Source: Gemmatimonadota bacterium
GTDB taxonomy: Bacteria > Gemmatimonadota > Gemmatimonadetes > Gemmatimonadales > Gemmatimonadaceae
Assembly: GCA_021413975.1 (NCBI GenBank)
Contig: JAIOPJ010000016.1
Coordinates: 186,001 to 250,000, forward strand
Direction: 5' to 3'
Length of the DNA stretch: 64,000 nucleotides
How positions within the stretch are numbered: position 1 is the first letter of the stretch; every line of letters starts with the position of its first letter. Positions 26,670-35,745 of the stretch are shown in pieces. The notes under the pieces are model-generated. The model saw nothing but the letters and a program-made list of their open reading frames with translations, was not told the origin of the DNA and ran no database searches. The translations under genes and the position numbers were made by a program.

Positions 26670-27792
26670 GGACCGCGGTCGCCTGCCGCATCTCGTCCAT
26701 CGTGCCGATCGAGAGACGGAGCCAGGTGTCGAGGGGAGGGAAGGGCCGACCGACGGCGATGCCCTGCTGGCGACAGGCGGCGCGCACCGGCTGCGGATCG
26801 CGCCGCAGGTCGATCATGAGGAAGTTCGTGTCGCTCGGACCGACCTTGTAGCCGGCGCCCTCGAAGAAGGCCCGGGTGAAGGCCTTCGCCTCGCGATTCT
26901 TGCGCTGCTCGTCGGCGATGTGCGCGTGGTCGCCGATGGTCGCGGCCGCGGTCGCGAGTGCGAGGACGCTGGTGCCCGATCCCACGCGGTACTCCCGCAG
27001 CAGCCGCGCCGTGTCCGCGTGCGCGATCGCGTAGCCCGCGCGCAGGCCCGCCATGCCGAAGACCTTCGAGAAGGTGCGGGAGACGACCACCTTCGGGTCG
27101 GCGACCGCCATGGGGATCGCCGTCGCGTAGGTCCGATCGTCGACGTACTCGTGGTAGGCCTCGTCCACGAGGATCACCGTCTCGGGGGACGCACGCCGGA
27201 TGCGGCCGACGAACGACTTCACGGCCATCTCGCCATGCACGGTCGCGGTGGGATTGTTCGGATTGCAGAAGAAGACGAGACCCGCCCCCGTGCTCCGGGC
27301 CGCCATCGCGTCGAGGTCGAGTCGCAGTGCGGAGTCGACCGGCACCTCCACCACGGGCCGCCCGAGCAGCCGAGCGAACCGCGCCGGCGGCTCGAAGGTC
27401 GGCGCGGCACTCACCAGGTGCTTCGACGTCGACGTGTAGGCCTCGACGCACATCCGCAGGATCTCGCCGGAGCCCGCGCCGAGCACGACGTTCGCCGGCG
27501 AGACCCCATGCTCGCGCGCGATCGCCTCCATGAGCGTCACCTCGGCGGCGTCGGGGTACCGATTCGCCTCGTGCAGCATGGCCTGCAGCGCCTCGATCGC
27601 GCGCGCGCCAGGACCGTTCGGGTTCTCGTTGCTGTCGAGCCGGATCAGGCCGGCGCGCTCGGGCGCGCTCGCGTCGCGCGCCCACGTCGCCAGGCGTCCC
27701 TCGCTGCCGCGGCCGCTCAGGAGCGGCGGACTCATGAGGCCCACACCTCCGAGTCCGAGGGCCGAGACGAAGTAGCGGCGGTAGAGCGGCAT
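26650..27792 (-). CDS. HisC-like PLP aminotransferase with a twin-arginine leader
   Basis: A 380-residue fold-type I aminotransferase, closest to histidinol-phosphate aminotransferase: IRLDSNENPNGPG, the NPNNPT motif, LVDEAYHEY and the PLP lysine Lys243 in SRTFSKVFGMAGLRAGY. Unusually, the protein starts MPLYRRYFVSALGLGGVGLM, a pair of arginines and a hydrophobic stretch like a Tat signal, which would export a folded, cofactor-loaded enzyme. If exported, a role in histidine synthesis is unlikely. No his genes are nearby. It lies 32 bp after the unknown membrane-anchored protein on the same strand, so they are likely cotranscribed. Confidence 0.87.
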   Translation of the reverse strand: MPLYRRYFVSALGLGGVGLMSPPLLSGRGSEGRLATWARDASAPERAGLIRLDSNENPNGPGARAIEALQAMLHEANRYPDAAEVTLMEAIAREHGVSPANVVLGAGSGEILRMCVEAYTSTSKHLVSAAPTFEPPARFARLLGRPVVEVPVDSALRLDLDAMAARSTGAGLVFFCNPNNPTATVHGEMAVKSFVGRIRRASPETVILVDEAYHEYVDDRTYATAIPMAVADPKVVVSRTFSKVFGMAGLRAGYAIAHADTARLLREYRVGSGTSVLALATAAATIGDHAHIADEQRKNREAKAFTRAFFEGAGYKVGPSDTNFLMIDLRRDPQPVRAACRQQGIAVGRPFPPLDTWLRLSIGTMDEMRQATAVLRTALG

Positions 27793-27824
27793 GGCGGTGC
27801 TCCGGTCGGGGTCTGGTCGCGAAG

Positions 27825-29006
27825 CTAGCGCGTCGAGTCGTTCTCCGCGAGCGGCGTGCCGGGCGGGGCATCGCGCGGCGCACGGAGCAGTGCACGGACC
27901 GCCGGGACGTAGAACTGCCAGAAGTCGCGCTCTGGACTCTGCGTCGCCGCCGTGAGCTCGGCCTGCGTGGCGGCCCGGTATCGCGCGAGTCCCGCGAAGG
28001 CATAGCGCCCGGTGGGGAAGCCCGCGTCGGCGAGGTCGGCCGCCAGGTAGATGCGATGCGACCCACCATCGGTGCGGCGCGTGAGCATCGGGATGCGCAG
28101 CGGGATCCCTTCAGCGGCCCGCAACGAGTCCATCACGCGGAGCGATGGCAGCAGATATTCCGCGAGGACGTCGGTCCCTTCGCGCGCGGTGAGGACGGGG
28201 AACCAATAGGGGTATCCGCCGCCACCCTTCGCGTTCGGCAGCGCGCTCCTGCCTCGCGCCGTGAGCTCGACCGTCGGCGCGACGCGCTCGGGAATGGGAT
28301 CGGAGATCACCCGCAGGCGCCCGTCGCGATGGACCATCGCCAGTGCGGGACCGAGCGGCATGCGGTCATCGCCGTACTGCCGCAGATACTCGCGCGGGAG
28401 CCACCGCGGGACGTCCAGCGTGTCGTAGAGGTTGATGAACGTGCGCCCCACCCACCCCGTCCAGGTGATCCCGAACAGCGCCTCGATCCGCGCGCGGGCG
28501 GCGGGCGTGGTGGGCTCCTCGATCGAGTTGAACTCGAGCAGGACATGCTTGCCGCGCGCGGAGAGGTCCGCGATCGCCTGCGCGTCGGCGTCGGAGAGCC
28601 CGCCGAAGATGCGCTCGGAGTAGTCCATGTGGGCGCGCTCGAGCTCGATCTGCTTGAGGTCGTCCTTGTAGACGCCGTACGCGTCGGTGACGATGAGCCA
28701 GTCGGTCCGCGAGAGGTCGAGCGAGGAGATCGGCCTGGGGTGGTCCCGGTCGGTCGGGTCGTAGCCGGCATGGCTGCCCACGAGCTTCCAGCGATCGCCC
28801 GTGGGCGGCCGGTACTTGTCGTAGTTCAGCACCCAGATGGCACCCGAGTGCTCGCGTCCGGAGACGAAGGGGACCGAGTAGTCCACGAGCTGAACGCGTT
28901 CCGTGCGCCACGGCGTGGCCTGCCACACGAGGGCGGACACCCAGAAGGGCGACGCGAGCACCGCCAGCACCAGGAGGACGAGCGCGACAACGCGGATGCG
29001 GCTCAT
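27825..29006 (-). CDS. Unknown membrane-anchored periplasmic protein (GATase-like fold possible)
   Basis: A 393-residue protein with one N-terminal membrane helix (VVALVLLVLAVLASPFWVSA) and a large external domain. The middle reads DWLIVTDAYGVY, then GLSDADAQAIADLSARGKHVLLEFN, a strand-helix-strand order seen in ThuA or glutamine-amidotransferase-like folds where a secreted domain guards a cleft. I see no Cys-His-Glu triad, so catalysis is doubtful. Trp and Tyr are frequent (WTGWVGRTFINLYD), typical of carbohydrate-facing surfaces. I do not recognise a family. Upstream partner of the Tat aminotransferase. Confidence 0.6.
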   Translation of the reverse strand: MSRIRVVALVLLVLAVLASPFWVSALVWQATPWRTERVQLVDYSVPFVSGREHSGAIWVLNYDKYRPPTGDRWKLVGSHAGYDPTDRDHPRPISSLDLSRTDWLIVTDAYGVYKDDLKQIELERAHMDYSERIFGGLSDADAQAIADLSARGKHVLLEFNSIEEPTTPAARARIEALFGITWTGWVGRTFINLYDTLDVPRWLPREYLRQYGDDRMPLGPALAMVHRDGRLRVISDPIPERVAPTVELTARGRSALPNAKGGGGYPYWFPVLTAREGTDVLAEYLLPSLRVMDSLRAAEGIPLRIPMLTRRTDGGSHRIYLAADLADAGFPTGRYAFAGLARYRAATQAELTAATQSPERDFWQFYVPAVRALLRAPRDAPPGTPLAENDSTR

Positions 29007-29219
29007 GCGGCGAGGTCGCGGGGAAGGCGTGGCGGAGGCGGACCGGCGGCGACGGGAACGGAGAGCCGAATCGTCGCACCGCGCGCGACCGAGGGGAAGT
29101 GGAGCGGCGAGTCCCCCATGCATCGCCGCGCGCGTCTGGCCGAACGCTGGCGCGGAGCGCAACGTTATCGGTGCAGAACCTGTCCGCTCGCGTGCTCCGA
29201 CCCCTGCCAGAGACCGGAA

Positions 29220-32200
29220 ATGCCGATCCGTCCTACGAACGCCGCTCGTGCGGCCGCGACTGCGCTCCTCGCGGTCTGCCTCGCCTCCCCGACCCCCTCC
29301 CCGGCGCAGGGTCCCGCGCAGGTCACCCTCGACTCCTCGTTCCTGGCCGGCTTCCGGTGGCGGAACATCGGCCCCGACCGCGGTGGCCGTTCGATTGCCT
29401 CGTCCGGCGTGGTGGGGCGGCGCAACGAGGCTTATTTCGGCGCGGTGGGCGGCGGACTCTGGAAGACCATGGATGGCGGCGAGACCTGGTTCCCGGTCAC
29501 CGATGGGCAGGTGAAGTCGGCCTCGGTCGGCGCGGTCGCGGTGAGCGAGTCCAATCCCGACCTCGTGTACATCGGCATGGGCGAGACGGCGATCCGCGGC
29601 AACATCATGCCCGGCGACGGCGTGTATCGCTCCACTGACGCCGGGAAGAACTGGACGCACGTCGGCTTCTCGGAGTCGCATGGCATCTCCAAGATCCGCA
29701 TCCACCCCACCAATCCCGACATCGTCTACGTCGCGAGCTTCGGCAAGTACAGCGTGCCGAGCGCCGAGCGGGGCGTCTACAAGTCGACGGATGGCGGCAG
29801 GAACTGGCGCCGCGTGCTCTTCCGCGACGATCGCTCGGGCGCGATCGACATCGCGATCGACCGCACGAACCCCAACGTGCTCTACGCCGCGCTCTGGGAG
29901 GCCTACCGCAAGGAGTACCAGATGTCGTCCGGTGGCGCCGGCTCGGGGCTCTTCAAGAGCACCGACGGCGGCGAGACCTGGAAGGAGATCACGCGCAACC
30001 CGGGACTCCCGGTCGGCCTGATCGGACGGATCGGCGTCGCGCTGACCGCGGCGAACCCGAACCGCGTGTACGCGCTCGTCGAGAACGAGAAGGGCGGCCT
30101 CTTCAAGAGCGACGACGCCGGCGCGACCTGGACGCTCATGAACGACAACCGGTCGATCCGTCAGCGGGCGTTCTACTACACGCACCTCTTCGCCGACCAC
30201 CAGAACGCCGACGTGGTGTATGCCGAGAACACCTCGCTCTTCCGCTCGGCCGACCAGGGCAAGACGCTCACCTCGGTCGGGAACGGGACGCACGGCGACT
30301 TCCATGATCTGTGGATCGACCCGGCCGATCCGAAGCATCTCGTGGTCGCGAATGACGGCGGCGGCGCGGTGACCACCACGACGGGCACCGACTGGACGGC
30401 GGAGGACTACCCGACCGCGCAGTGGTACCACGCCATCACCACGAAGCACATCCCGTATCACGTGTGCGGATCGCAGCAGGACAACAGCACGCTCTGCGTG
30501 CCCTTCAACTGGAACCTCGGCGGTGCGCGCTTCGGATTCGGTCCGCCGGCGGCGGCCGGGACCGGTGGGCCGGGCGCCGGCTATCGCGATCCGGCCGCGG
30601 GCGGCATGGCCGTCGCGTATCAGGCCGGCGGTGGCGAGCCGGGTTACATCGCCACCGATCCGCTCGACCCCGACCTCTTCTACTCCGGCACGAACAACGG
30701 CGGCTACCTCGACAAGTTCAATCGCCGCACCGGACTCTCGCGCGAAGTGAACCCGTACCCGTGGTTCTACTCCGGCGAGCCGTCGCGCGACATCAAGGAA
30801 CGCTGGCAGTGGACCTTCCCGATCATCTTCTCGCCGATCGATCCCAAGCGGCTGTACGTGTCATCGCAGCGGCTCTGGATGACGACCGATGGCGGCCAGA
30901 ACTGGACGGCGCTCTCGGGCGACCTCACGCGCCACGCCCCCGAGACGCAGGGGCCCTCCGGCGGTCCGATCACCGGCGACATGAACGGCCCCGAGGTCTA
31001 CGCGACGATCTTCGCGATCGCACCGGGGAAGCGCGACGTGAACGTGATCTGGGTGGGTTCGGACGACGGGCTCGTGCACGTCACGCGCGACGGCGGGAAG
31101 AACTGGGCGAACATCACCCCGCCGGGGATGCCCGACTTCGGCCGCGTGAGCCAGATCGATGCCTCGGCCTTCGATGACGGCACCGCCTACGTCTCGGTCC
31201 GGCGCCCGCTGCTCAACGACTTCGCCCCGTACATCTTCCGCACCACCGACTTCGGCCGGAGCTGGACGAAGATCGTCGATGGCATCCGCGCCGATGACTA
31301 CATCCACGCGGTGCGCGAGGACAAGAACCGCCGCGGCCTGCTCTACGCGGCCGGTCAGCATGGCGTCTACATCTCCTATGACGACGGGACGCACTGGCAG
31401 TCGCTCAGGCTCAACATGCCCGATGTCCCGGTCGCCGATCTCATCGTCGAGGGGAACGAACTCGTGATCGCGTCGCACGGGCGCGGCTTCTGGGTGCTCG
31501 ACAACGTCGCGCCGCTCCGGCAGGTGAACCCCGCGGTCGCGACCGCGGCCGCGCACCTGTACACGCCGCCGGTGGCGATCCGCTCGGGCGTCCCGGTCAC
31601 GATCACCTGGCGGCTCGCGCGGTCCCCGCGCCGGGCCACGCTCGAGGTGCTCGACTCCACGGGCACCGTGCTGCGCCGTTGGGAGAACGACACCACGCCC
31701 GCGCCCGCTGCCGCCGGCCCCGCGGCGGGCGGACGCCGCCGTGGCGGCGGCGCGGCGACGATCCCCACGCGGCCGGGGTTCAACCGCATGGACTGGGACC
31801 TGCGCACCACGCCGATCACCGGCTTCGACGGCATGATCCTGTGGGGTGCGGGCCTGGCGGGTCCGGCGGTGCCTCCGGGCCGCTACACCGTGCGTCTCGT
31901 CGCCGACGGACAGGCGATGACCGCACCGCTCACGGTCCAGCGCAATCCCTTCCTCCCCGAGGTCACGGACGCGGACCTGCAGGCGCAGTACCAGTTCGGC
32001 AAGATGGTGCGCGACAAGGCGGAGGAGGCGAACATGGCGGTGATCGAGATCCGGCGCGTGAAGGCGCAGCTCGAGGACCGGCAGAAGCGGAAGGACGACC
32101 GTCGCCTGCGCGCCGCCGGCGCGACGCTGGTGACCAACGCCTCGGACGTGGAGGACGACGTCTACCAGGTGAAGAACCAGAGCGGGCAGGATCCGCTCAA

Positions 32201-32450
32201 CTTCCCCATCCGCGTCAACAATCGGCTGGCCAACCTCCTCTCCATGGCCGAGCGCGGGGACGGCAGGCCGACGACGAACATGCCCGAGATCTTCGGCATC
32301 CTCTCGCAGGAGCTCAAGGGCTACACCGACAGGCTCCAGCTGGTGTGGCGCAACGATCTCGCGGCGGTGAACAAGGAACTCGCGCGGCTCGGACTGCCGC
32401 CGCTCGATCCCAAGTGCGCGACGGTCGCGGGGTGCGCGCCGTTGCCCTGA
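29220..32450 (+). CDS. VPS10/BNR-repeat exoprotein, paralogue 2
   Basis: A 1,076-residue secreted protein with a signal peptide (ATALLAVCLASPTPSPAQG). Asp-box turns recur through the first ~750 residues: MDGGETW, TDAGKNW, TDGGRNW, TDGGETW, DDAGATW, TDGGQNW, DGGKNW, TDFGRSW and DDGTHW. A C-terminal region holds an RRGGG-rich linker (~residues 830-850) followed by helical segments (RDKAEEANMAVIEIRRVKA). Architecture and length match the protein at 19083-22325, so the two are paralogues of ancient divergence. Activity is unproven for this class; peptide or glycan binding or hydrolysis is likely. It ends 2 bp before the convergent isomerase gene. Confidence 0.9.
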   Translation: MPIRPTNAARAAATALLAVCLASPTPSPAQGPAQVTLDSSFLAGFRWRNIGPDRGGRSIASSGVVGRRNEAYFGAVGGGLWKTMDGGETWFPVTDGQVKSASVGAVAVSESNPDLVYIGMGETAIRGNIMPGDGVYRSTDAGKNWTHVGFSESHGISKIRIHPTNPDIVYVASFGKYSVPSAERGVYKSTDGGRNWRRVLFRDDRSGAIDIAIDRTNPNVLYAALWEAYRKEYQMSSGGAGSGLFKSTDGGETWKEITRNPGLPVGLIGRIGVALTAANPNRVYALVENEKGGLFKSDDAGATWTLMNDNRSIRQRAFYYTHLFADHQNADVVYAENTSLFRSADQGKTLTSVGNGTHGDFHDLWIDPADPKHLVVANDGGGAVTTTTGTDWTAEDYPTAQWYHAITTKHIPYHVCGSQQDNSTLCVPFNWNLGGARFGFGPPAAAGTGGPGAGYRDPAAGGMAVAYQAGGGEPGYIATDPLDPDLFYSGTNNGGYLDKFNRRTGLSREVNPYPWFYSGEPSRDIKERWQWTFPIIFSPIDPKRLYVSSQRLWMTTDGGQNWTALSGDLTRHAPETQGPSGGPITGDMNGPEVYATIFAIAPGKRDVNVIWVGSDDGLVHVTRDGGKNWANITPPGMPDFGRVSQIDASAFDDGTAYVSVRRPLLNDFAPYIFRTTDFGRSWTKIVDGIRADDYIHAVREDKNRRGLLYAAGQHGVYISYDDGTHWQSLRLNMPDVPVADLIVEGNELVIASHGRGFWVLDNVAPLRQVNPAVATAAAHLYTPPVAIRSGVPVTITWRLARSPRRATLEVLDSTGTVLRRWENDTTPAPAAAGPAAGGRRRGGGAATIPTRPGFNRMDWDLRTTPITGFDGMILWGAGLAGPAVPPGRYTVRLVADGQAMTAPLTVQRNPFLPEVTDADLQAQYQFGKMVRDKAEEANMAVIEIRRVKAQLEDRQKRKDDRRLRAAGATLVTNASDVEDDVYQVKNQSGQDPLNFPIRVNNRLANLLSMAERGDGRPTTNMPEIFGILSQELKGYTDRLQLVWRNDLAAVNKELARLGLPPLDPKCATVAGCAPLP

Positions 32451-32452
32451 CC

Positions 32453-33340
32453 TCACCCCGCGAAGATCGCCCGTGCCTCGGCCAGCTTCGCGATCGGTGC
32501 GGCCGTGGGGATGAACTCGTGCGCGACGTAGCCCTTGAAGCCGGTGTCGGCTATGGCGCGCGCGATGCGCGCGTAGTTGAGTTCCTGCGTCCCGTCGAGT
32601 TCGTGCCGCCCCGGTACGCCGGCGGTGTGATAGTGCCCGATGAAGGGAGCGTACTTCCCGATCGTGCGCACCACATCGCCCTCCATGATCTGCATGTGGT
32701 AGACGTCGTAGAGCAGCTTGAAGCGCTCCGTGCCGAGCCCGCGCGCCACCTGCGCGGCCCACTCGGTGCGGTCGGCGTGATAGTCGAAGTGGTCGACGCG
32801 GCTGTTGAGCATCTCCATCACGATCGTCACGCCGAGCCGTTCGGCGGTCGGCATGAGGCGCTTGAGCCCGGTGATGCAGTTCGCGATGCCCTCGCCGTCG
32901 CTCATCCCGCGTCGGTTGCCGGAGAAGACGATCATCTGCGGGATGCCCGACCTGGCGACCAGCGGCAGCAGCCGTTCGCCTTCGGCGACGAGCTTGTCGT
33001 GCAGGTCGGGGCGGTTCCATCCATCCGGGATCGGACCCGGGCCATTGGCGACCGCGCAGGCCAGGCCGTACTGCTTCGGCACATCCCATTCGTTCTCGCT
33101 CAGCAGGTCGATCGCGTCGAGGCCGATGCGCTTCGACTCGGCGCAGAGGTCGGCCAGCGGCATGGACGAGAAGCACCAGCGGGCGACGCTCTGTTTGTAG
33201 GCGGGCGTGAAGGGCATGGGCGCGGGGGTGCGGGGGGTGGATTCCGCCGCATCGAGCGCGCCCGGGAGTGCGCCCGACACGGCCGCCACGCCGGCCGCGG
33301 CGAGCCCTCGCTTGATCAGGTCACGGCGCGTGCGGCTCAT
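32453..33340 (-). CDS. Tat-exported TIM-barrel isomerase (hydroxypyruvate isomerase-like)
   Basis: A 295-residue sugar-phosphate isomerase/epimerase-type TIM barrel of the AP endonuclease 2 superfamily, close to hydroxypyruvate isomerase. A Tat leader is visible (SRTRRDLIKRGLAAAG), so the enzyme is probably periplasmic. Barrel motifs include KRIGLDAIDLL, a metal Glu in VTIVMEMLNSRVDHFDYHAD, LYDVYHMQIMEGD, YHTAGVPGRHELDGTQELNY and YVAHEFIPT. Its start overlaps the GMC oxidoreductase stop by 4 bases. Context suggests that it processes the keto product of the upstream dehydrogenase. Confidence 0.88.
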   Translation of the reverse strand: MSRTRRDLIKRGLAAAGVAAVSGALPGALDAAESTPRTPAPMPFTPAYKQSVARWCFSSMPLADLCAESKRIGLDAIDLLSENEWDVPKQYGLACAVANGPGPIPDGWNRPDLHDKLVAEGERLLPLVARSGIPQMIVFSGNRRGMSDGEGIANCITGLKRLMPTAERLGVTIVMEMLNSRVDHFDYHADRTEWAAQVARGLGTERFKLLYDVYHMQIMEGDVVRTIGKYAPFIGHYHTAGVPGRHELDGTQELNYARIARAIADTGFKGYVAHEFIPTAAPIAKLAEARAIFAG

Positions 33341-35043
33341 AGTTCGCCTCGCTTGAGGCGTTCGACGGCGCGCGCGGAGGCGCGGGCCGTGATCGCCATG
33401 TAGGTGATGCTCGGATTCTGGCAGGCGGAGCTCGCCATGCAGGCGCCGTCGGTCACGAGGACGTTCGGCACCTCCCAGAGCGCGTTGTCGCCGTCGAGCA
33501 CGGAGACGTCGGCACTGCGCCCCATGCGCGCGCCGCCCATCTCGTGGATGCAGAGTCCGGGCGGATTGTTCGAGCGGTTCTGGTAGATGTCGGTCGCCCC
33601 GGCCGCCTCGAGCATCTCGGTCGCGGTGCGCACCATGTCGTCCTGCATCCTGCGTTCGTTCTCGCTCCAGCGCGCCGTGATGCGCAATGCGGGGATGCCC
33701 CACTTGTCCTTCACGGTCGGGTCGAGCGCGAGGTGGTTCTTCGCGTCCGGCAGCATCTCGCCCCAACCATTGATGCCGATGCCCCACGGGCCCAGCTCGG
33801 TGAGCATGCGCTTCTTCCAGTCGGTGCCGTGCCCGGGTCCCGACCACCGCCCGCGCCCGCCGGCACCGCCCTGCATGCCGTAGCCGCGCACGAAGTCGGG
33901 GTGCGCACCGGAGCGCTTGGTGTTCCGGAACCGCGCGACGTACATGCCATTGGGCCGGTTCCCCTCGGACTTGAAGTCCTCGAAGCCGGGCATGGTGCCG
34001 CCGGCCCCCCACAGGAAGTGGTGATCCATGATGTACTTGCCGAGCACTCCGCTCGCATTCCCCATGCCGTCGGGATGTGCCGAGCTCGTGGAGTTCATCA
34101 GGATGCGCGTCGACTCGAAGGCCGAGGCACAGAGGAAGACCACCCGTGCCTCGAAGACCGTCTCGGCCCTGGTGCGCGCGTCGATCACGCGGACCCCGCG
34201 CGCACGGCCGGTGCGCGGATCGAGCACGACCTCGGCCACGACGCTCCAGGGGCGGACGGTGAGCCTCCCCGTAGCCTGCGCCGCGGGGAGCGTGGAGCCG
34301 TTGCTCGAGAAGTACGAATGCGTGATGCAGCCACGCTCGCAGGGGCCGCAGTAGTGGCAGGCCGCACGCCCGTTGTGCGCCTGCGTGAGCACCGCCGCGC
34401 GGCCGATCGTCCAGACCCGCTCGCCGCCGAACGCCTGCATCACCTTCTCGCGGGTGTGCCGTTCGACCACGCTCATGTTCATCGGCGGCAGGAACTCGCC
34501 GTCGGGGAGCTGTTCGAGTCCCTCGCGTGCCCCGCTCACGCCGATGAAGCGCTCGACGTGCGAGTACCAGGGCGCGAGGTCGGCGTAGCGGATCGGCCAG
34601 TCGTTGCCGTGGCCGTCCTTGAGGTTCGCCTCGAAGTCGAGATCACTCCACCGGTAGACCTGCCGGCCCCAGGTGAGCGAGCGGCCGCCGACCTGGCGGC
34701 CGCGGATCCACCGGAAGGGTGCGTCGTCGGGCGTGGTGTACGGATTGTCGACGTCGTTCACGAAGAACTTGGAGCCGAGTTCGTCGCAGGCGTAGCATTC
34801 GCGCTGCACGGACTGCTCGCGCATCAGCTTGGCGCGGTCGCCGTACCCGCGGAACTTCACCTGATACGGCTCCAGGTGCTCGACGTAGTCGGTCGCGGGG
34901 TCGATGGGGCCGCCCGCCTCGAGCACCAGGGTGCGCAGGCCGCGTTCGGTGAGCTCCTTGGCCGCCCAGCCGCCACTGATCCCGGAGCCGACGACGATCG
35001 CGTCGTAGCGCCGTTGCTGCCGCTGCCCGTGGAACTCAGTCAT
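33337..35043 (-). CDS. GMC-family FAD oxidoreductase (gluconate 2-dehydrogenase large subunit-like)
   Basis: A 568-residue flavoprotein. The dinucleotide fold is at the N-terminus (AIVVGSGISGGWAAKELTERG then LVLEAGG); the substrate domain includes CHYCGPCERGC, a Cys cluster found in membrane-type gluconate and sorbitol dehydrogenases; the C-terminal GMC domain has HEMGGARMG and NPSITYMAITARAS. It has no leader of its own, so export would rely on the Tat signal of its small partner, as known for gluconate dehydrogenase. The ATG at 35043 overlaps the small-subunit gene by 8 bases. No cytochrome c subunit is encoded nearby, which is unusual for a complete complex. Confidence 0.9.
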   Translation of the reverse strand: MTEFHGQRQQRRYDAIVVGSGISGGWAAKELTERGLRTLVLEAGGPIDPATDYVEHLEPYQVKFRGYGDRAKLMREQSVQRECYACDELGSKFFVNDVDNPYTTPDDAPFRWIRGRQVGGRSLTWGRQVYRWSDLDFEANLKDGHGNDWPIRYADLAPWYSHVERFIGVSGAREGLEQLPDGEFLPPMNMSVVERHTREKVMQAFGGERVWTIGRAAVLTQAHNGRAACHYCGPCERGCITHSYFSSNGSTLPAAQATGRLTVRPWSVVAEVVLDPRTGRARGVRVIDARTRAETVFEARVVFLCASAFESTRILMNSTSSAHPDGMGNASGVLGKYIMDHHFLWGAGGTMPGFEDFKSEGNRPNGMYVARFRNTKRSGAHPDFVRGYGMQGGAGGRGRWSGPGHGTDWKKRMLTELGPWGIGINGWGEMLPDAKNHLALDPTVKDKWGIPALRITARWSENERRMQDDMVRTATEMLEAAGATDIYQNRSNNPPGLCIHEMGGARMGRSADVSVLDGDNALWEVPNVLVTDGACMASSACQNPSITYMAITARASARAVERLKRGEL

Positions 35044-35602
35044 CGCGACCTCCGCGGGCCGGGACGGGCACATCGCCGCGGTAGTGGCCGGGGGTGGGGT
35101 TCACCTTGAGCACCTCACGGCGCACCCGTTCGCTCGTCAGGTATCCGTGCAGCACGTGACCGCGCAGGCGTCGATAGGCGCGACGCTCCTCGAGGGCGGG
35201 CTCGGACGGGTCCTCCAGGAAGGCGAACTCCGCCTCCCGCTGCGCCACATCGAGCGCGGGCCAGCTCCGCGCGTGGGCCGCGACGGCATGCCGGTCGATC
35301 GCCGCGAGCCCGCCGCGGAACTCTATCAGCTCGGCCTCGGTCATCCACTCGGCCACGATCACCTCGACGAACCCGACGGCGCCGACGTCGAGCGCCCCCG
35401 GTGTGTCGGTGCGGGGGATGATGCCGTCGGCGATCGCCGAGATCAGTGCGCGTTCATCGTCGCGCAGCGGGGTGGGCGGCGCATCGAGGGCCCGCGTGTG
35501 TACGCCGTCCTCCCAGCCATCGGCCGCCGTCTCGGCGCGCGCGAGCGAGGGGAGAGCTGCCAGGCCGGCGAGCTGCAACAGCGCGCGACGGGAGAGGGAC
35601 AT
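35036..35602 (-). CDS. Gluconate 2-dehydrogenase subunit 3-family protein (Tat leader)
   Basis: A 188-residue protein of the small-subunit family of GMC dehydrogenases. The leader MSLSRRALLQLAGLAALPSL is a Tat signal. The mature part has the family pattern LISAIADGIIPRTDTPGALDVGAVGFVE, a partner-binding domain. It precedes and overlaps the GMC gene, as expected for a heterodimer exported together. First gene of the three-gene operon, divergent from the DUF5916 gene. Confidence 0.9.
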   Translation of the reverse strand: MSLSRRALLQLAGLAALPSLARAETAADGWEDGVHTRALDAPPTPLRDDERALISAIADGIIPRTDTPGALDVGAVGFVEVIVAEWMTEAELIEFRGGLAAIDRHAVAAHARSWPALDVAQREAEFAFLEDPSEPALEERRAYRRLRGHVLHGYLTSERVRREVLKVNPTPGHYRGDVPVPARGGRDD

Positions 35603-35745
35603 GAGGGCTCCATGAGCGTAAGCGGGCCACGGCAACTTCGCACGGCCGGCTCGGGGGTGGCAAGCCGTTGGTGCGCAACCTTTCGCCCCGGGGATGCGTA
35701 GGCGAGCCGACTGAGCCAGATTCCCCGAAACCTCTGCCTCCGCCC

